Below are positions 34,294 through 38,285 of a stretch of 38,285 bases of DNA, piece by piece (position 1 is the first letter of the stretch; each line of letters opens with the position of its first letter). The translations under genes and the position numbers were made by a program. This stretch comes from Clostridiaceae bacterium (GTDB lineage Bacteria > Bacillota > Clostridia > Acetivibrionales > DTU013), in NCBI GenBank assembly GCA_012519745.1, contig JAAYPO010000043.1, forward strand, positions 1 to 38,285, written 5' to 3'. The notes under the pieces are model-generated. The model had not been told where the DNA came from, did not search any database, and saw nothing but the letters and a program-made list of their open reading frames with translations.

Positions 34294-34319
34294 GGGGAGT
34301 TGATAAACTCTCCTTTTTT
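34294..34319 (+). terminator. Terminator between flgM and flgN
   Basis: GGGGAGTT (34294-34301) pairs with AACTCTCC (34306-34313), with one G-U pair and a GATA loop. Six T follow. It could be a partial terminator that makes flgM mRNA more abundant than flgN-flgK mRNA. Confidence 0.85.
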
Positions 34320-34349
34320 CCCCAGGCCGATATGACAGGTGGTGGAGCT

Positions 34350-34850
34350 TTGGATACCGTATCAATCAAAAAACTAATAGATATACTGAACAAGGAATCG
34401 ACAATATATGAAGGCATCCTGAAGCTGTCCAAAGAGAAGACCGATGTGATAGTCAAGGGCAAGGTAACTGAGCTCGAGGGCATTACAAGAGCTGAACAGA
34501 CAATGATACTTCAGCTGGGGAAGCTGGAGGAGGAGCGGGAAGCACTTGTGGGTCAGTTAGCCGGACAGTTGGGTGTAAAACCGGAAGACATAACGGTTTC
34601 TGAGCTTGAGAAAATCCTTCCGAAGGAACAGTCGAAGGAATTGAACGATTGCAGTAAAAAAATGACGGGATTGATCAATGGTTTGCGCGATACGAATGGA
34701 ATGAATGCCAAGCTGATAAAGAATTCATTGGATTATATCGATTTTTCGGTCAATATCCTTTCAAATGCCGGATCATCAGGAGATATATACGGAAAATCCG
34801 GACAGTCAAATGATGCCAAGAAGCGCAACTTTTTCGATATGAAATTATAG
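34350..34850 (+). CDS. flgN: FlgN-family flagellar export chaperone
   Basis: FlgN binds and delivers FlgK and FlgL to the flagellar export gate. The 166-residue product starts MDTVSIKKLIDILNKESTIY and is almost all helical, with heptad-like helices (ILKLSKEKTDVIVKGKVTEL and LGKLEEEREALVGQLAGQLG) and a polar, probably flexible C-terminus. No ATG gives a good start. TTG 34350 behind AGGTGGTGGAG (34337-34347) gives the typical N-terminus; ATG 34332 is an alternative. A longer in-frame start inside flgM would have to read through the terminator hairpin. It ends 8 bp before flgK. Confidence 0.85.
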   Translation: MDTVSIKKLIDILNKESTIYEGILKLSKEKTDVIVKGKVTELEGITRAEQTMILQLGKLEEEREALVGQLAGQLGVKPEDITVSELEKILPKEQSKELNDCSKKMTGLINGLRDTNGMNAKLIKNSLDYIDFSVNILSNAGSSGDIYGKSGQSNDAKKRNFFDMKL

Positions 34851-34858
34851 GAGGCAAT

Positions 34859-36796
34859 ATGAGTGTCAGTTTTGCCAGTTACGAAATTGCGCGGTCAGGA
34901 CTTATGGTCAATGAACGCGGACTTTATGTTACCGGCCATAACATTTCAAATGTGAATACTCCAGGCTATGTCAGGCAGCAGGCCATGATCAAAAACGGTC
35001 CTGTGGAGACGGTCCTGACACGGGCAGGTCTTGTGCAGCTTGGGCTTGGAGCTGATATACAGGAGATCAGGCAGATCAGGCACACCTTCCTCGACAATAT
35101 CTACAGACAGGAGAACACTACTCTTGGCTATTGGGAGGCCCGCCAGAAAACCTATATCGACTTGCAGGCAATAATGGCCGAGCCAATGGAATCCGGACTG
35201 CAGAATGTTTTGAACCAGTTCTGGGATTCATGGCAGGAGCTTTCCAAGGAGCCTGACAGCCTGACTGTCCGGGCTTTGGTCAGACAGCGAAGCGAAGCGC
35301 TGATACAGCAGATAAACCATATGGGTTCACAGCTTGACAGGCTCCAGAATGACCTGAATACTGAGATCATAGTCAGGGTGGATGAGGTAAATGAGATCAC
35401 CAGAGAAATTGCCAAGCTCAATGTTGCTATCCTGAAGTCCGAGGTGTCCGGTGATACGGCAAGCGACTACAGGGATCAGCGCAATACGCTTATTGACAGG
35501 CTCACAAAGCTGATCAAGGTGGACGTAAATGAAATGCAGGACGGCCAGATAGATATAACACTTGGCGGATACTTTATTGTCCAGAAGGGTGTCAGTACAG
35601 ACCTTTATACAGCGGAACGAAAGTCCGGGGATAACTTCATTGTGGTCAAGCTCGGCGGGACAAACATAGAGGTCCCGATAAAAAGCGGTATAATCAAAGG
35701 CCTCATGGAATCCAGAGGTGAGGTTTCCGGTGCAATTGGCAGCCATGAGAATGGAACACCGAACACCAGGGCCGATGTGGTGTTTTATGCGGATACAAGT
35801 ACAATGAGCCATGACGATGTAGTCGATAGGGCAAACGCATACAGGGCGGAGCTTGAAAGAAGAGGGCTGGATTGTACCGTAACGGTTATCGATGCAGCGT
35901 CGGCAGAGGACTTTGCCTCGGTTGTCGGTACAGCGACACTGCGCAGTAATGCAAACAAGTATGCCTTTTTTGTTACGAATGATTCACTGACGGCAGCGCA
36001 GTTGAATGACCTGCAGACTGAACTGACCGGTATGGGCATGGATGCATCGGTGATAACCGATACTCCTTCAGACTGGTCGGCCTTGACCGACGCACTGGAC
36101 GGAGCGGTGTACGATATTGATGATTTTTCGCTGGACCTTGCCGATGATTCCTTTGCTTCATTGATAAGTGGTATGTCATCAGACACGAACATGGATGTCT
36201 CAACGAACTTTTCACTGGTGGGAGATTCGCTGAATATAGTTTCGGAAATGAAGAAGCGGCTCAATGCGCTTGTCAATGTGATGTTAAGGGAAATAAACTA
36301 CATACACAGCAGCGGTATGAATATGAAGGATCCGCCGGAGGCCGGAGAAGAGCTCTTTGTGACGATAAATCCCGGCAGGCTGCTGGAGATGGGAAATATC
36401 CGTCTGAATCCGAACCTTGCAGACCTGTCAAACATTGCGGCTTCAAGGACCGGAGCAGCCGGAGACAACACCATCGCCCTTGAGATCGCAAACCTGAGGA
36501 ACAAGGATCTGATCGTGGACAGCACCGGTATAGTCAGTCTGGACGATTATTATCAGGATATCATACTGCATATGGGAAACAATGGGTCAGACGCCGCGAG
36601 GATCGCAGAAAGCCAGAGCAAGCTGGTGGAGTCGGCTGATGCGCAGCGGACCGCCGTAACGGGTGTTTCAATGGATGAGGAAATGACAAATATGATGAAG
36701 TACAAATTTGCATATGACGCAGCATCCAGAGTGCTGAATATAATAGATACAATGATGGAGACGATAGTAAACAGACTTGGTACGGTAGGCAGGTGA
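34859..36796 (+). CDS. flgK: Flagellar hook-associated protein 1 FlgK, with inserted domain
   Basis: FlgK is the first hook-filament junction protein. The 645-residue product is longer than the usual 450-560. The conserved N-terminal D0/D1 region (SFASYEIARSGLMVNERGLY, NISNVNTPGYVRQQ) and C-terminal D0/D1 helices (VSMDEEMTNMMKYKFAYDAA, RVLNIIDTMMETI) are intact. Between about residues 298 and 460 lies an insertion with alternating strands and helices (DVVFYADTS, TVTVIDAAS, KYAFFVTND, ASVITDTPS) that has no counterpart in the second FlgK downstream. GGAGGC precedes the ATG. It is exported, presumably with FlgN as chaperone. Confidence 0.92.
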   Translation: MSVSFASYEIARSGLMVNERGLYVTGHNISNVNTPGYVRQQAMIKNGPVETVLTRAGLVQLGLGADIQEIRQIRHTFLDNIYRQENTTLGYWEARQKTYIDLQAIMAEPMESGLQNVLNQFWDSWQELSKEPDSLTVRALVRQRSEALIQQINHMGSQLDRLQNDLNTEIIVRVDEVNEITREIAKLNVAILKSEVSGDTASDYRDQRNTLIDRLTKLIKVDVNEMQDGQIDITLGGYFIVQKGVSTDLYTAERKSGDNFIVVKLGGTNIEVPIKSGIIKGLMESRGEVSGAIGSHENGTPNTRADVVFYADTSTMSHDDVVDRANAYRAELERRGLDCTVTVIDAASAEDFASVVGTATLRSNANKYAFFVTNDSLTAAQLNDLQTELTGMGMDASVITDTPSDWSALTDALDGAVYDIDDFSLDLADDSFASLISGMSSDTNMDVSTNFSLVGDSLNIVSEMKKRLNALVNVMLREINYIHSSGMNMKDPPEAGEELFVTINPGRLLEMGNIRLNPNLADLSNIAASRTGAAGDNTIALEIANLRNKDLIVDSTGIVSLDDYYQDIILHMGNNGSDAARIAESQSKLVESADAQRTAVTGVSMDEEMTNMMKYKFAYDAASRVLNIIDTMMETIVNRLGTVGR

Positions 36797-36802
36797 TAAT
36801 GT

Positions 36803-38285
36803 ATGGCTGAATCATTTTTTGGTTTGAATGTTGCGGTCCGCGGTCTTTTCTCCGCTCAGCGGAGCCTGGATATCGTAAACCACAACCTGAACAATATCAA
36901 TACGCCGGGCTATTCCAGACAGCAGGCTGTGCAGGTGGCTTCGAGGCCCATGGCGCTTGCCGACGGTACCGGCATGATGGGGACAGGCTCGGATGTCACC
37001 GGAGTAAGAAGGATCCGGGATGAGTATCTTGACTTCAAATACTGGAGTGAGAACCTGTCTTATGGTGAATGGAGTGCAAAAAAAGAAGTCCTCTCCGATT
37101 TGGAGGTCACGTTCAATGAGCCCTCCAACAGCGGATTTACAACGATAATGAGCGATTTTTTTGATTCGATGCAGGAGCTGGCAAAGGATCCAAGCAGCGG
37201 CGCTGTCAGATCACTGGTAAAACAGCGCGGCGTGACACTGACGAAGTATTTCAACAGCCTGGCTACACATCTTGAGGAAATGCAAAAGGATGTAAACTAC
37301 AGGATACAGACGAAGGTGGAGGAGGTCAATTCACTGGCTGTCCAGATACAGCAGCTCAATAGACAGATATATATAACCGAGCTCGACGGCAATACAGCAA
37401 ATGACATGAGGGATCAGAGAACAGTATTGGTGGACAGGCTGTCAAAGCTGATAAACATCGAAGCTAACGAAGTAGTGGCGGGATATACGCCGGATGGCAG
37501 GGAAGACAGGCATTTTGTCGTTACCATCAGCGGCAAGGCGCTGGTAGATCATTTTTCCATCAGCAAGCTGGCACTGGAGCAAAGGCCGTCGGATCAGAAG
37601 GTCAACAGGGAGGACATAGGCAACCTTTATGAAATAAGGTGGGCTGACGGAAACAAGCTAAACATAAAGAGCGGAGAGCTAAAGGGATATCTGGATGTCC
37701 GCGATGGCAACGAAGGTATCGTTAACCCCGATAATGGCAGGGTTTCACCGAACTACAAGGGAATCCCCTACTATCAGAAGAAGCTGAATGAATTTGTGCG
37801 AATATTCGCACGGGCATTTAATGAAGGATATATAGATTCAAACGGCGACAAGGGATTTGATCCGGATGAGTTCGGTACCGGACATGCAGCAGGATACGGG
37901 TATAATTCGACTGATAACGGGATACGATTCTTTACGATGACGGGAGATGGAAGACTGCCGCTTTCGAGTTCGGATTTCCTTGGCGGAGCTACTGATCCCG
38001 CCGATATATATGATATATATGAAAATATTACTGCGAAGAATTTTACTGTTGCTTCCGATATACTCGATGACTACAACCTGATAGCTGCATCGGATGCGTC
38101 TGGGCAAGCGGGCAACATAGAAGTGCTCAACAAGCTGCTTAGCCTCAGGAGAGATACTGATATGTTTTCGGAGGGAGCGCCGGAGGACTTTATGAAGTCC
38201 CTTGTGGCCACATTGGGTATAGATGCACAGCAGGCCGGTAATTACAAGGACAATCAGCAGATCGTCGTGAACCAGATCATAAACA
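36803..38285 (+). CDS. flgK: Second FlgK-type hook-associated protein, cut by the window end
   Basis: This open frame runs off the window with 494 codons visible. It starts MAESFFGLNVAVRGLFSAQR and shares FlgK features: HNLNNINTPGYSRQQ, MRDQRTVLVDRLSKLINIEA and the helical D1 segments. It is clearly FlgK-like and not FlgL-like, because the long N-terminal D1 and KYFNSLATHLEEMQK region align with FlgK. The ATG lies 6 bases after the first flgK stop, behind AGGTGAT. It lacks the alpha/beta insertion of the first copy but has an acidic, glycine-rich middle (SNGDKGFDPDEFGTG). The C-terminal D0/D1 helices lie beyond the window. Confidence 0.9.
   Translation, partial: MAESFFGLNVAVRGLFSAQRSLDIVNHNLNNINTPGYSRQQAVQVASRPMALADGTGMMGTGSDVTGVRRIRDEYLDFKYWSENLSYGEWSAKKEVLSDLEVTFNEPSNSGFTTIMSDFFDSMQELAKDPSSGAVRSLVKQRGVTLTKYFNSLATHLEEMQKDVNYRIQTKVEEVNSLAVQIQQLNRQIYITELDGNTANDMRDQRTVLVDRLSKLINIEANEVVAGYTPDGREDRHFVVTISGKALVDHFSISKLALEQRPSDQKVNREDIGNLYEIRWADGNKLNIKSGELKGYLDVRDGNEGIVNPDNGRVSPNYKGIPYYQKKLNEFVRIFARAFNEGYIDSNGDKGFDPDEFGTGHAAGYGYNSTDNGIRFFTMTGDGRLPLSSSDFLGGATDPADIYDIYENITAKNFTVASDILDDYNLIAASDASGQAGNIEVLNKLLSLRRDTDMFSEGAPEDFMKSLVATLGIDAQQAGNYKDNQQIVVNQIIN

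Noticed and set aside
1-38285. tRNA, rRNA, prophage or complete insertion sequence
   Set aside because: I saw no cloverleaf tRNA with TTC-A-A arm, no rRNA signature, no integrase or transposase gene and no phage structural genes.

Overview
The window is an ordinary-density chromosomal segment of a spore-forming, flagellated member of the class Clostridia. The evidence is the set of sporulation genes (spoVG, spoVT, spoIIE), a sigI-rsgI pair, GdpP, an S-box riboswitch ahead of metK, Bacillus/Clostridium-type promoter elements (PurBox, SigH, SigD, Spo0A-like) and the Gram-positive late-competence/flagellar gene order comFC-yvyF-flgM-flgN-flgK. Nearly all genes are on the + strand. The exceptions are murC and one candidate structured RNA. 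Species and family cannot be fixed from the sequence alone.

Layout. 0-1.5 kb: murC (minus strand). 1.8-3.1 kb: purR with a paired PurBox, and spoVG with a SigH-type promoter. 3.2-9.1 kb: one operon glmU (uridylyltransferase domain only)-prs-pth-mfd. 9.3-11.2 kb: a membrane-anchored parvulin foldase, then spoVT, each followed by a terminator. 11.3-13.7 kb: sigI-rsgI, whose anti-sigma factor has a long disordered C-terminus. 13.9-16.8 kb: spoIIE with a 21-bp-spaced promoter and an unrecognised membrane protein. 17.0-18.1 kb: rpsF-ssb-rpsR behind a possible S6:S18 leader. 18.2-19.3 kb: a gene-free island with a candidate minus-strand structured RNA, an orphan promoter, a family of direct/inverted repeats and a G-rich ~50-bp minisatellite. 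19.3-26.5 kb: pheA, then a tightly packed series mazG-like-gdpP-rplI-dnaB-tilS-hpt. 26.6-29.9 kb: ftsH, SAM riboswitch, metK. 30.1-33.9 kb: a small GT2-like fragment protein, recD2, comFC, yvyF. 33.9 kb to the end: SigD-type promoter, flgM, terminator, flgN and two tandem flgK genes, the second cut by the window edge.

How it works together. The segment joins nucleotide-sugar and PRPP metabolism (GlmU, Prs, Hpt, PurR), peptidoglycan precursor synthesis (MurC), replication and repair (Ssb, DnaB, Mfd, RecD2), translation (Pth, S6, S18, L9, TilS), c-di-AMP turnover (GdpP), proteostasis (FtsH, parvulin), sporulation control and late flagellar assembly. Most of it is well-known biology. The parts least explained by known genes are the 18.2-19.3 kb island, the single-domain GlmU, the alpha/beta insertion in the first FlgK, and the RsgI tail. 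I found no CRISPR array, tRNA, rRNA, prophage or complete insertion sequence, and no clear new multi-gene system.
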